Below are positions 25,653 through 33,557 of a DNA stretch of 64,000 nucleotides, in pieces. A program made the position numbers and the translations under genes. This stretch comes from Clostridiales bacterium (GTDB lineage Bacteria; Bacillota; Clostridia; Christensenellales; Aristaeellaceae), in assembly GCA_015056145.1 (NCBI GenBank), contig SVGY01000006.1:25990-89989 (forward strand), given 5' to 3'. How positions within the stretch are numbered: the stretch's first letter is position 1; the number at the start of each line of letters is the position of its first letter. The notes beneath the pieces were generated by a model. That model was not told the DNA's origin. It was given only the letters and a program-made list of their open reading frames with translations, and ran no database searches.

Positions 25653-27040
25653 TATTCTTCCTCGCAGGCAGCTTCCTCGGCGGCCTTCATCATGATGGCG
25701 CATTCAATGCGTTTCTTGAACAGCTCGCAGCCTGCCTCATACACGCCGAGGATGCTTCCGGTGGCATGGTAGGCATTGGCGGCGCAGCCGCCGGAGCAGT
25801 ACAGCTTGGCCCAGCAGTCGGCGCATTCCTTGCGTGCATAGGCATTGCAGGCCCGGAATTTTTCCCGGAGGCCTGTATTGGTAACGCCTTTCCACACATC
25901 GCCCAGCTTGTATTCTTCCTCGCCCACAAACTGGTGGCAGGGGTAAAGATCGCCCCAGGGCGTTACTGCCATGTACTCGGTGCCGGAGCCGCAGCCGGAT
26001 ATGCGCTTGTAGATGCAGGGGCCTTCGGTGAGATCCAGCATGTAGTGGTAGAAGGTAATGGGCTTGCCCAGCTTTTTGCGGCGGAGCATATCGATGGCCA
26101 GCACCTCGTACTGCTTCTTGACCACCTCAAGATCTTCAGGCGTAAGAGCGGCGGGATCGTCCGGCGCACAGACCACCGGTTCCATGCTCAGTTCCGTAAA
26201 GCCCAGATCCGCCATATGGAAAACGTCGTTGGTGAAGTCCGGATTGGCGTGGGTGAAGGTGCCCCGCATGTAGTAATCCTTGCCGCCACGGGCCGCCACC
26301 ATCTTCTGGAACTTGGGAACGATTCGGTCATAGCTGCCGTTGCCCAGGTAGTCCACACGGGTGCGGTCGTTTATCTCCTTGCGGCCGTCCAGGGAAAGCA
26401 CCACATTGCTCATTTCCCGGTTGGCAAAATCAATCACGTCATCGTCGATGAGCATGCCGTTGGTGGTCAGGGTAAAGCGGAAATTCTTGCCACGCTCCTT
26501 TTCCACACTGCGTGCATACTCAACCAGCTGCTTCACCACATCCCAGTTCATCAGCGGCTCGCCGCCAAAGAAATCCACTTCCAGATTGCGCCTTGTGCCG
26601 GAATGATCCATCAGGAAATCCAGCGCCTGCTTGCCCACCTCAAAGCTCATCAGCGCCCGGTCGCCATGGTACTTGCCCTGGCTGGCAAAGCAGTATGCGC
26701 AGTTAAGGTTGCAGGTGTGGGCAACGTGCAGGCACAGAGCCTTCACCACGTCGCCGGAGCGCTCCTTGAAGGTGCCGGACATATCCGCAAAGGTGTCGGG
26801 CGTATACAGCTTTCCGGCAGCAATAAGGCCCTTTACATCCTCGATGCAAAGGCGCACTTCTTCCTCGGTAACGTCTTCCCGGTGGCCGTATTTGGCCATC
26901 ATTTCCGCAACGATCTCCTCTGCGGTTTTTTCCTGGATCATGGCGATGATATCGTAGGCCACCTCATCCACCACATGGATAGAGCCGGAACAGGAATCCA
27001 GCACGATGTTGTAGCCGTTAAGCTGATACTGGTGTACCAT
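25652..27040 (-). CDS. scfB: SCIFF peptide radical SAM maturase (SPASM protein)
   Basis: The 462-residue radical SAM enzyme has the 4Fe-4S/SAM cysteines C110, C114 and C117 (CNLNCAYC), GGEP near residue 159, and a C-terminal SPASM/twitch cysteine cluster (GCGSG...YPC...CxxC...YCSGGCAANAYH...C). In the characterised family it forms thioether crosslinks from Cys sulfur to alpha carbons in the SCIFF precursor encoded next door. The N-terminal ~100 residues (MVHQYQLNGYNIVLD...) fit the PqqD-like peptide-binding element. GGAGG lies 11 bases before the ATG. Confidence 0.96.
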   Translation of the reverse strand: MVHQYQLNGYNIVLDSCSGSIHVVDEVAYDIIAMIQEKTAEEIVAEMMAKYGHREDVTEEEVRLCIEDVKGLIAAGKLYTPDTFADMSGTFKERSGDVVKALCLHVAHTCNLNCAYCFASQGKYHGDRALMSFEVGKQALDFLMDHSGTRRNLEVDFFGGEPLMNWDVVKQLVEYARSVEKERGKNFRFTLTTNGMLIDDDVIDFANREMSNVVLSLDGRKEINDRTRVDYLGNGSYDRIVPKFQKMVAARGGKDYYMRGTFTHANPDFTNDVFHMADLGFTELSMEPVVCAPDDPAALTPEDLEVVKKQYEVLAIDMLRRKKLGKPITFYHYMLDLTEGPCIYKRISGCGSGTEYMAVTPWGDLYPCHQFVGEEEYKLGDVWKGVTNTGLREKFRACNAYARKECADCWAKLYCSGGCAANAYHATGSILGVYEAGCELFKKRIECAIMMKAAEEAACEEE

Positions 27041-27063
27041 AATTGGTCGTTCCTCCGTTATGT

Positions 27064-27096
27064 AAAATAAAAGGCGCCGCCTGAAACGGCGGCACC
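27064..27096 (-). terminator. Attenuator-like terminator between scfA and scfB
   Basis: Minus strand stem GGTGCCGCC / GGCGGCGCC with a 6-base loop, then TTTTATTTT. It would end most transcripts after the small precursor gene and let some read on into the maturase. Confidence 0.75.
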
Positions 27097-27112
27097 CATG
27101 GGCTGCAATAGC

Positions 27113-27259
27113 TTACTTGTCAGCCTTTTCGCACTTCTGGTTTGCAACACCGCAGCTGGTCTTGCAAGCGGACTGGCAGGAAGTCTGGCATTCGCCGCAG
27201 CCGCCCTTCTTGGCGCTTTCGCAGAGGTTACGGGTTTCAAGAGTCTTAATTCTTTTCAT
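27113..27259 (-). CDS. scfA: SCIFF ribosomal peptide precursor (six cysteines in forty-five residues)
   Basis: The 48-residue peptide begins MKRIKTLETRNLCESAKKGG and contains CGECQTSCQSACKTSC at residues 21-36 and a last cysteine C43. The core CxxCxxxCxxxCxxxC plus C43 is the SCIFF signature; C13 in the leader is an extra seventh cysteine. SCIFF peptides are thioether-crosslinked by the adjacent maturase; the biological role of the product is not settled. GGAG precedes the ATG by about 8 bases. Confidence 0.95.
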   Translation of the reverse strand: MKRIKTLETRNLCESAKKGGCGECQTSCQSACKTSCGVANQKCEKADK

Positions 27260-27337
27260 GGTAGGATCTCCATTCTTCATAACAGAATATGATGGGACGC
27301 TGCCGCACTACGCAAAACACCGCCACAAGACAAAAAA

Positions 27338-27366
27338 ATCTTATCACATGAGCATTGCAAAGTCAA
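27338..27366 (-). promoter_or_regulatory. Promoter for scfA-scfB-decarboxylase
   Basis: Minus strand: TTGACT (27366-27361), 17-base spacer, TAAGAT (27343-27338). Confidence 0.65.
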
Positions 27367-27392
27367 GTAATTCCTTAACCGGCCCGAAAAGC

Positions 27393-27421
27393 TTTACAGA
27401 AACAGAACCGGGGAGTATAAT
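27393..27421 (+). promoter_or_regulatory. Promoter for the flavin-binding-fold gene
   Basis: TTTACA (27393-27398), 17-base spacer, consensus TATAAT (27416-27421). Confidence 0.7.
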
Positions 27422-27467
27422 TATATTTGTTTTGCAAGACAAAAAAAGTATATGGGAGGCGGCGTTT

Positions 27468-27899
27468 ATGCCACTGCTGGATCAGGAAGCAAAGAGGATT
27501 CTGGAAGAACGTTTTTCCAGTGACAACATCATGGCTCTCGCCACGCTTGACGACGGAGAGCCTGCCGTGCGCTATGTGAACGTATACTACGAGGCTGGTT
27601 CCTTTTATTCCATTACCTATGCCCTGTCCGGCAAAATGCAACAGATCGCCCGGAATCCTTCCGTGGCCCTCGCCGGAGAATGGTTCACCGCCAAGGGCCA
27701 GGGCGAAAATCTCGGGTGGTTCGGCCTTGACAAAAACCGCTGTCTCGCCGAAAAACTGCGCTCTGCCTTCCATCAGTGGATCGACAACGGCCACAATGAT
27801 TTCAACGACCAAAACACCATCATCCTTCGCATCCGCCTGAAAAGCGGCGTACTGTTTTCCAACGGCCGCCGGTTTGAGCTGGAGTTTGATGACGAGTGA
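27468..27899 (+). CDS. Pyridoxamine 5'-phosphate oxidase-family (FMN-binding split barrel) protein
   Basis: The 143-residue protein has the split-barrel pattern of the PNPOx-like family: NIMALATLDDGEPAVRYVNVYYEAGSFYSITYALSGKMQQIARNPSVALAGEWF. These small flavin- or heme-binding proteins are often reductases of unknown substrate. The C-terminal LKSGVLFSNGRRFELEFDDE is atypical but shared by clostridial relatives as far as I can judge. The ATG 27468 has GGGAGG 8 bases upstream and a strong promoter; upstream frame back to 27117 overlaps scfA and is non-coding. Confidence 0.82.
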   Translation: MPLLDQEAKRILEERFSSDNIMALATLDDGEPAVRYVNVYYEAGSFYSITYALSGKMQQIARNPSVALAGEWFTAKGQGENLGWFGLDKNRCLAEKLRSAFHQWIDNGHNDFNDQNTIILRIRLKSGVLFSNGRRFELEFDDE

Positions 27900-27914
27900 G
27901 ACGGTGATGGCTGT

Positions 27915-28407
27915 GATGGCGGGAGGAGGCTTTTCCCCGGGAAAAGCCCCCTCCCGCACCCTCCCGAAAAGCGTATATGGAGAAGAGGTATTATGTGTAG
28001 GAAGAAACTGCCGTTTTGCGACAGTTCCTTTTTTTGCGTCATTCCCTGCACACAAATGTGGTCTTCTTTTGCTTCTTTTCTTCTGACACAGAAGAAAAGA
28101 AGGCCCCCGGCAGGGCCTGCGGCGACTACATGCAGTGGCGGCAGGCAGGAAAAGGAACTGCCGTTTTGCGACAGTCCCTTTTTTTGCGTCATTCCCTGCA
28201 CACAAATGTGGTCTTCTTTTGCTTCTTTTCTTCTGACACAGAAGAAAAGAAGGCCCCCGGCAGGGCCTGCGGCGACTACATGCAGTGGCGACAGGCAGGA
28301 AAAGGAACTGCCGTTTTGCGACAGTCCCTTTTTTTGCGTCATTCCCTGCATACAAATGCGGTCTTCTTTTGCTTCTTTTCTTCTGACACAGAAGAAAAGA
28401 AGGCCCC
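27915..28407. repeat. Tandem intergenic repeat array 3 (family A-related, three 150-bp units)
   Basis: It opens with one copy of the C-rich block CCCCCTCCCGCACCCTCCC (27947-27965), the complement of the array 1 quadruplex motif. Three 150-bp units follow, with hairpin centres (GACAC) at 28085, 28235 and 28385. Each unit holds a terminator (in unit 1 AACTG...CAGTT, then a seven-T run) and the reverse complement of the array 1 hairpin-plus-purine core. Units 2 and 3 are almost identical. It fills a convergent junction. Confidence 0.9.
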
Positions 28408-28417
28408 GTCACCGTCC

Positions 28418-28630
28418 TTACCGGTTCACCTCCGGGTTGTCGGTGCGCATCAGGATGTAATCCACGCTGACACCGTAAAAATCTGCCAATTTGATTAGGG
28501 ATTCCGCCGGGGGCAAGCGCAGCCCGTTTTCGTATTTGGAAAGAAGCGCCTGGGCGATGCCGGTGTGCTTTTCCACTTCTGTTTGTGCAAGACCCCGGTC
28601 CTTGCGGAGTGTACGAAGATGATTGGACAT
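28418..28630 (-). CDS. XRE-family helix-turn-helix regulator
   Basis: The 70-residue product is a single HTH domain: LRTLRKDRGLAQTEVEKHTGIAQALLSKYENGLRLPPAESLIKLADFYGVSVDYIL. The recognition helix is around residues 26-37. It is probably a dimeric repressor; its target is unknown but the divergent region to its right (28631-29016) is a candidate. AGGAGG precedes the ATG. Confidence 0.9.
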   Translation of the reverse strand: MSNHLRTLRKDRGLAQTEVEKHTGIAQALLSKYENGLRLPPAESLIKLADFYGVSVDYILMRTDNPEVNR

Positions 28631-28718
28631 ACGATCCCTCCTGAGAACATCAGATAAATATAACGATGCGTCATAAGACTAAAATTGACGAAAAAAACAG
28701 AAAGAGTACAAAATAAGC

Positions 28719-28829
28719 ACATACAGCCATGGGGAACCGGGCATGGTGGTTGGAGGCCGTGCCCCTGTGTACAACAGCATCATAGTTTATGAAGCGAAAA
28801 AAAGGGTCGCCCTCCAGGCGACTTTTTTC
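28719..28829 (+). ncRNA. Candidate small RNA between the XRE and NlpC/P60-like genes
   Basis: The 386-bp gap before 29017 holds a possible promoter (TTGACG at 28685-28690, 16-base spacer, TACAAA at 28707-28712), an 8-bp stem GGGCATGG / CCGTGCCC at about 28738-28764, and a terminator with stem GTCGCC / GGCGAC plus six T residues (28806-28828). This terminator follows no gene, so a roughly 110-nt transcript is proposed. No known RNA family is recognised. Confidence 0.35.
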
Positions 28830-29016
28830 CATGAAACGGTAATCTGTGTAAAAAAACAGAATCAGCATGATTCATACTTCTCATGGAAAAGGCGACAATG
28901 ACAGGCTTTCGCCCTCAGAGAAAAGGAATGCTGTGTTCGTGGCTGCATTGTTTTTTTCTGTTGGAAAGAGTATGATTCAATCAGGTAAATCCTCCCTGCA
29001 AAGGAGCGTGGCAAAT

Positions 29017-29823
29017 GTGAAACGCACACTGACCCTCGCATTGTTGCTTGCCCTGCTTGTGACCGGGGCAGCCGCCAGCGTGCAGAGCAACGAATATCTG
29101 GAAGTGGCCCTGACCATGCTGGAAGAGGGGAATCTTTTCCTTTATCAGTATAATTTCCTGGGAGATAATCTCATTGGTCACCGGCTGCCGCTGGGCATGC
29201 CCTATTTCTTTGCAGGAGTCAACGAGAACGCTGCTTTGCGGGTAAGGGTGTGCGTGCAGGAATCGAGCTACTACAAGCCAGGCAGACAGTACCTCTATGG
29301 GCTTGACTGCAAGGGTTTTACCCGCTGGGTACAGCGGGAGGTGGGCGTTGAGGAACACGCCCCCCTGTCCGACCTGCTCTACCAGTGCCGTAACGACCAG
29401 TTGCTGGAGGGGCGGCCCGCAGTGGAGTGGCCGACGTTTTTCGAGCCCGGCGATCTGCTGGTGGTGGATCATGGCCCCAATCATGTGTTGATGTACATCG
29501 GCACCCCGGAAGAGTACGGTCTCACTGCCGAGAATGCCCCGGAGATCGCCGCATATCTGAATTATCCCCTGTTCATCCACTGCGGCTACAACCCGTTTTA
29601 TCATGACCGCTACAAGGATTACATCAAAGAAAAAGGATACCGCAGCTGCCTGCCTCCGGACGGAGGGGTGACGGTATCCATCGTGGGTATGGAGGAAGCC
29701 CCCCACAGCCGGGTAGACTTCCATCGGGATTTTACATACTTCATGGTGTGGGATCAGCCGCTGCCGATATTCTCGCTGAAGGAGTGCAGCCGCATGGCAT
29801 GGATTCCTCATCAGGATCCCTGA
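29017..29823 (+). CDS. Secreted NlpC/P60-like cell-wall hydrolase
   Basis: The 268-residue protein has a signal peptide (KRTLTLALLLALLVTGAAAS). The papain-like core is suggested by GLDCKGFTRWVQREVG (catalytic Cys near residue 105), WPTFFEPGDLLVVDHGPNHVLMYIG (catalytic His) and a later polar position. NlpC/P60 enzymes cut peptidoglycan stem peptides; the match is motif-level and distant. GTG 29017 is chosen because AAAGGAG is 10 bases upstream and the signal peptide starts there. It ends one base before the convergent sulfoxide reductase gene. Confidence 0.75.
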   Translation: MKRTLTLALLLALLVTGAAASVQSNEYLEVALTMLEEGNLFLYQYNFLGDNLIGHRLPLGMPYFFAGVNENAALRVRVCVQESSYYKPGRQYLYGLDCKGFTRWVQREVGVEEHAPLSDLLYQCRNDQLLEGRPAVEWPTFFEPGDLLVVDHGPNHVLMYIGTPEEYGLTAENAPEIAAYLNYPLFIHCGYNPFYHDRYKDYIKEKGYRSCLPPDGGVTVSIVGMEEAPHSRVDFHRDFTYFMVWDQPLPIFSLKECSRMAWIPHQDP

Positions 29824-30303
29824 TCAGATCAGGCTGGTCCAGTCGCAGTTTTCGCCAAGGATGCGGGCCACCTCTTCCATGCCCTCTGCATCACCCTGGT
29901 CGAAACGCTCCTTTTCAGGGCTGTCCAGGTCAAGGACTGCCACAATCCGGCCGCCGGCCCTCACAGGCACCACCAGTTCGCTGTTGGATGCGCCGTCGCA
30001 GGCGATATGTCCGGGAAAAAGATGCACATCCGGCACGAGCTGGGTTCTGTTTTCCTTTGCAGCAGCGCCGCACACACCCCGTTCATAGGGAATGCGAATG
30101 CAGGCCGGTTTGCCCTGAAAGGGCCCCAGCAAAAGTTCGCTGCCGGTATTGATATAGAAACCCGCCCAGTTGAGCCGATCCATGTGCTGATAGATCAGCG
30201 CACTGAGATTGGCCATGTTGGGCAGGGGTTCGGGCACATTTTCCATCAGGGCGGCAAGCTCCTGCTTCATTTGGGTGTAGAGTGCCTGTTGTGCTTCGGT
30301 CAT
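29824..30303 (-). CDS. Free methionine-(R)-sulfoxide reductase (GAF domain)
   Basis: The 159-residue GAF protein reduces free Met-R-sulfoxide, using thioredoxin-linked cysteines. C68, C78 and C102 are spaced 10 and 24 residues apart, the same spacing as the three catalytic/resolving cysteines of E. coli fRMsr. Also visible are NWAGFY (45-50), LGPFQG (59-64), GVCGAA and SNSELVVPV. ATG 30303 has GGAGG about 8 bases upstream. Confidence 0.93.
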   Translation of the reverse strand: MTEAQQALYTQMKQELAALMENVPEPLPNMANLSALIYQHMDRLNWAGFYINTGSELLLGPFQGKPACIRIPYERGVCGAAAKENRTQLVPDVHLFPGHIACDGASNSELVVPVRAGGRIVAVLDLDSPEKERFDQGDAEGMEEVARILGENCDWTSLI

Positions 30304-30360
30304 GGTGTTTCCTCCCGGTTGGTGAATGGATGCGCCTATTATACCACAGCAATGGAAAAC

Positions 30361-30389
30361 TGTACAAATACATTGATCATAGCTATAAT
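30361..30389 (+). promoter_or_regulatory. Promoter for ktrB-ktrA
   Basis: TGTACA (30361-30366), 17-base spacer, consensus TATAAT (30384-30389). The leader to the TTG start is only about 40 nt, so a c-di-AMP riboswitch, common before such genes, is absent. Confidence 0.5.
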
Positions 30390-30434
30390 GATGCTGGGTA
30401 CATATACCCATTCCATGGAAAGAAGGGAATTTGT

Positions 30435-31817
30435 TTGACCATTTCAAGCAAACGGGAACAGGCACGGCGCAAAAACCTGAATCCCGGACAAATCCTGGCG
30501 CTCGGTTTTCTTGTACTGATTGTGGTGGGCGGTCTTTTGCTGACGCTGCCTGCCTGTTCTGCTACCGGTCAGTCTCTGGGGCTGCTCAAGGGCATGTTTA
30601 CAGCCACCTCTGCGGTGTGCGTCACGGGCCTTACCCTGATTGAGGCAGGCGTTGACCTGAGCCCCCTTGGCCAGGGTGTGCTCCTTGCGCTGATCCAGGT
30701 GGGTGGCCTTGGATTTATGGCTTTTGCCTCCCTGGGCATGGTGCTGCTCGGCAGGAAAATTTCCCTGCGGGGACGGCTTCTGCTGGGCGAGGCCATGAAC
30801 CAGAGCAACATGAAGGGCATGGTACGCCTGAGCCTGTGGTTTTTCCTCATGGCGCTGGCAATCGAGCTGGCAGGGGCAGCGGTGCTCTCCATCCGGTTCA
30901 TTCCCCGCTACGGCGTGGGCAAGGGCATCTGGATGAGCATTTTTACCGCCATCAGCGCCTTCTGCAATGCCGGTTTTGACCTGTTCGGCCAGTACAACAG
31001 CGTCATCAGTATGCAAGGCGACCCCACGGTGATCATCACCCTGACACTGCTTATCCTCTTTGGTGGCATGGGCTTTGCGGTGATCCTTGAGCTGCTGAGC
31101 CTTGGCAGAGGCAACCGCCGGCTGTCCCTCCATGCCAAGCTGGTGTTGATTATGAATGCCGTGCTGCTTTTCGGCGGTGCACTGATGGTGTACCTGCTGG
31201 AATACAGCAATCCCGCCACCCTTGCCGCCGAGGGCATGACCGGCACGGACAAAGTGACCAACGCCTTCATGCAGTCCATGACCTGCCGCACCGCAGGCTT
31301 TGCCAGCATCGACCAGGGCGCCATGAAACCCGCCACCAAGATGCTGAGTTGCTTTTTGATGTTTGTGGGCGCTTCACCTGCATCCACCGGCGGCGGTATC
31401 AAGACCACCACCCTTGCCGTTTCCCTGCTGATGATCTGGTCGGTGATCCGGGGCCGGGAGCACATCACCCTCTTTGGCAAGGAGGTGTCCCAGGACACAG
31501 CCAGGCGAGCCGTTGCGCTGATGTTCATCGCACTGGCCTTCGCCCTGGTGGTAACCACCGCCATTGTCATCCTGGAGGACAGTCATGGCTTTGATACGCT
31601 GGATCTTGGCTACGAAACCATCTCCGCCATTACCACCACGGGTCTCAGCGCCATGGGCACCGGCAACCTGCGGGTATCCTCCCAGATTTTGCTGATGCCT
31701 CTGATGTACCTGGGCCGTGTGGGCCCCCTGACCCTGGCCGTTGCACTGGCCCACCGTGCAAACAGCCGTGTGCAGAACCGGGTCCGTCATCCGGAAGAAA
31801 ACGTTATGATCGGTTGA
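30435..31817 (+). CDS. ktrB: Potassium uptake channel subunit KtrB/TrkH
   Basis: The 460-residue membrane protein has four P-loop repeats with conserved glycines: TSAVCVTGLTL, ISAFCNAGFDL, MTCRTAGFASI and SAITTTGLSAMG. That is the KtrB/TrkH potassium channel layout, usually run with sodium and a cytosolic KtrA ring. TTG 30435 is the start judged best: GAAGGG precedes it and the sequence upstream is the fRMsr promoter zone. ktrA follows after 42 bases. Confidence 0.93.
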   Translation: MTISSKREQARRKNLNPGQILALGFLVLIVVGGLLLTLPACSATGQSLGLLKGMFTATSAVCVTGLTLIEAGVDLSPLGQGVLLALIQVGGLGFMAFASLGMVLLGRKISLRGRLLLGEAMNQSNMKGMVRLSLWFFLMALAIELAGAAVLSIRFIPRYGVGKGIWMSIFTAISAFCNAGFDLFGQYNSVISMQGDPTVIITLTLLILFGGMGFAVILELLSLGRGNRRLSLHAKLVLIMNAVLLFGGALMVYLLEYSNPATLAAEGMTGTDKVTNAFMQSMTCRTAGFASIDQGAMKPATKMLSCFLMFVGASPASTGGGIKTTTLAVSLLMIWSVIRGREHITLFGKEVSQDTARRAVALMFIALAFALVVTTAIVILEDSHGFDTLDLGYETISAITTTGLSAMGTGNLRVSSQILLMPLMYLGRVGPLTLAVALAHRANSRVQNRVRHPEENVMIG

Positions 31818-31859
31818 TTTTTGTCAATGCCGTTTTGATTTGAAAGGAAGGAAAAAATT

Positions 31860-32510
31860 ATGAAGACCAAGCAGTATCTGGTAGTGGGTCTGGGCCGTTT
31901 CGGCACCAGCGTTGCAATGAGCCTGGCGGAACAGGGCATGGAGGTGCTGGCAGTAGACTCCAATAAGGAACACATCGACGACATCGCCCCCTTTGTAACA
32001 GAGGCTGTGCAGATGGATGTGACCGACGAAGAAGCATTGGCCTCTCTGGATGTGCCCAGCTTTGACGGTGCCATTGTTTCCATCGGCACCGATACCCGTG
32101 CCAGCATTCTGGTATGCGTACTGCTCAAGGAACTGGGCGTTCCTTACCTGGTAGCCAAGGCCAACGACGACCTGCACGCCAAAGTGCTTACCAAGATCGG
32201 CGTGGACAGGGTGGTATTCCCGGAACGGGATATGGGCGCAAGGCTGGCCCGGTCCATCGTGAGCCCGTCGGTACTGGAGCTGATGAGCCTCAGCGATGAT
32301 TACCAGATCATGGAACTGCTCCTGCCGGAAAGCTGGGAGGGCAAGAGCCTGAAGACCCTTGACGTGCGCCGCAAGTACGGGGTGAACATCATCGCCGTGA
32401 ACCGGAACGACCTGTTCATGGTATCCCCTGCGCCGGATATGCCTCTGGAAAAGGACGATACCCTGCTGGTGCTGGGCAAGACCCATGATGTGGAAAGCCT
32501 GAAGGGTTGA
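31860..32510 (+). CDS. ktrA: Potassium uptake regulatory subunit KtrA/TrkA
   Basis: The 216-residue RCK protein has a Rossmann nucleotide motif GLGRFGTSVA (residues 10-19), the acidic VDSN at the end of strand 2, and a C-terminal TrkA_C domain (about 135-216, ending LEKDDTLLVLGKTHDVESL). It gates KtrB in response to ATP/ADP and often c-di-AMP. AAAGGAAGG precedes the ATG. Confidence 0.95.
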   Translation: MKTKQYLVVGLGRFGTSVAMSLAEQGMEVLAVDSNKEHIDDIAPFVTEAVQMDVTDEEALASLDVPSFDGAIVSIGTDTRASILVCVLLKELGVPYLVAKANDDLHAKVLTKIGVDRVVFPERDMGARLARSIVSPSVLELMSLSDDYQIMELLLPESWEGKSLKTLDVRRKYGVNIIAVNRNDLFMVSPAPDMPLEKDDTLLVLGKTHDVESLKG

Positions 32511-32585
32511 GCATAAACAGTTCCGCCTGAGCATAGGCATGGACAGGCTGCAAAATGAAACCATCACAGGAAGGGATGCTGAATC

Positions 32586-33359
32586 ATGGAAAACAGACCG
32601 ACGAACCCCTTTGACCTGCCGGTATGCCAGCCGGTGGATTTTGCCGGCAATGAACATGGTCTTCTCCTGATGCACGGCTTCACCGGCAGTCCCGCCCACA
32701 TGCGCAAGCTGGCGGACGCCGTTGTGGAAAAAGGATATACCGTCAAATCCATCTGCCTGCCTGGCCACGGAACCACCGAGGAGGACATGGCCAAAGCCAG
32801 CTGGCAGCAGTGGCTGCAGGCCGCCCGGGAGGCCACGCTGGATTTGATGAACCGCTGCAAAACCGTTACTGTATGCGGCCTTTCCATGGGCGGCGTACTG
32901 GCTTTGCTGGTGGCGGAGCAGATGAAAGTGGATGCATGCATTCCCATTGCAGCGCCTGTTTACACCAAAAACAGGCTGCTCTTTATGGCCGGGGCCGCAG
33001 CGCCCTTTATCAAACGCATCGCCTGGGGCGGCAATCCGCAGCGCTTTACCCTGATGGATGAAAACTACAATTACGGCTATTCCGGCTTCCCCACCGCCAA
33101 GGGTGTAGATCTCCACAAGCTTATCAAGCAGGCCCGGAAGAACCTTTTTGCCATCCAGTGCCCGGTGCTGGCGGTGCAGTCCGATGCGGATGAAACCATC
33201 TGGGAAGGCAGCGCCGATTACATCATCAGCAATATATCAAGCCGGCACAAATGGAAGCTGGAGCTCCACGGTGTGCCTCATGTATGCACCATCACCCGGG
33301 AAACCCCTGCCATTGTGGAAGGTATCCTCCGGGTGCTTGAACATGTGGCCCGAGCCTGA
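32586..33359 (+). CDS. Alpha/beta-hydrolase, carboxylesterase (Est30-like)
   Basis: The 257-residue hydrolase shows the oxyanion segment LLMHGFTGSP (about 22-31), the nucleophile elbow GLSMGG (Ser near residue 100), the acid in QSDADETIW and the catalytic His in LHGVPHV. It resembles Geobacillus Est30 and related monoacylglycerol lipases. It lies 75 bases after ktrA without an obvious terminator. GGAAGG precedes the ATG. Confidence 0.9.
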   Translation: MENRPTNPFDLPVCQPVDFAGNEHGLLLMHGFTGSPAHMRKLADAVVEKGYTVKSICLPGHGTTEEDMAKASWQQWLQAAREATLDLMNRCKTVTVCGLSMGGVLALLVAEQMKVDACIPIAAPVYTKNRLLFMAGAAAPFIKRIAWGGNPQRFTLMDENYNYGYSGFPTAKGVDLHKLIKQARKNLFAIQCPVLAVQSDADETIWEGSADYIISNISSRHKWKLELHGVPHVCTITRETPAIVEGILRVLEHVARA

Positions 33360-33445
33360 CAGGAAAAGAAGAATCACACTATATGGTGGATTTTTCAGGC
33401 AAAAAACACAAGATGTCGATTTCGTAACAAAAATGTTTCAAACTC

Positions 33446-33474
33446 TTTACAAGTCAAGAAAAATCTGCTATCAT
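33446..33474 (+). promoter_or_regulatory. Promoter for the large SH3b/Ig-like protein
   Basis: TTTACA (33446-33451), 17-base spacer, TATCAT (33469-33474); leader of about 77 nt. Confidence 0.65.
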
Positions 33475-33557
33475 TTGCAATGGATAATAGCAGTATAAGG
33501 GAAGGTAGCATCGGTTGCCTTTATTGCTATACGCTTTGTTAATGGAGGGATATTTAC

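Noticed and set aside
28789..28842. Seventeen-codon frame MKRKKGSPSRRLFSMKR
   Set aside because: It spans the terminator stem and has no ribosome site.
30390..30434. c-di-AMP (ydaO) riboswitch before ktrB
   Set aside because: Only about 40 nt lie between the proposed transcription start and the TTG start, too short for that RNA.
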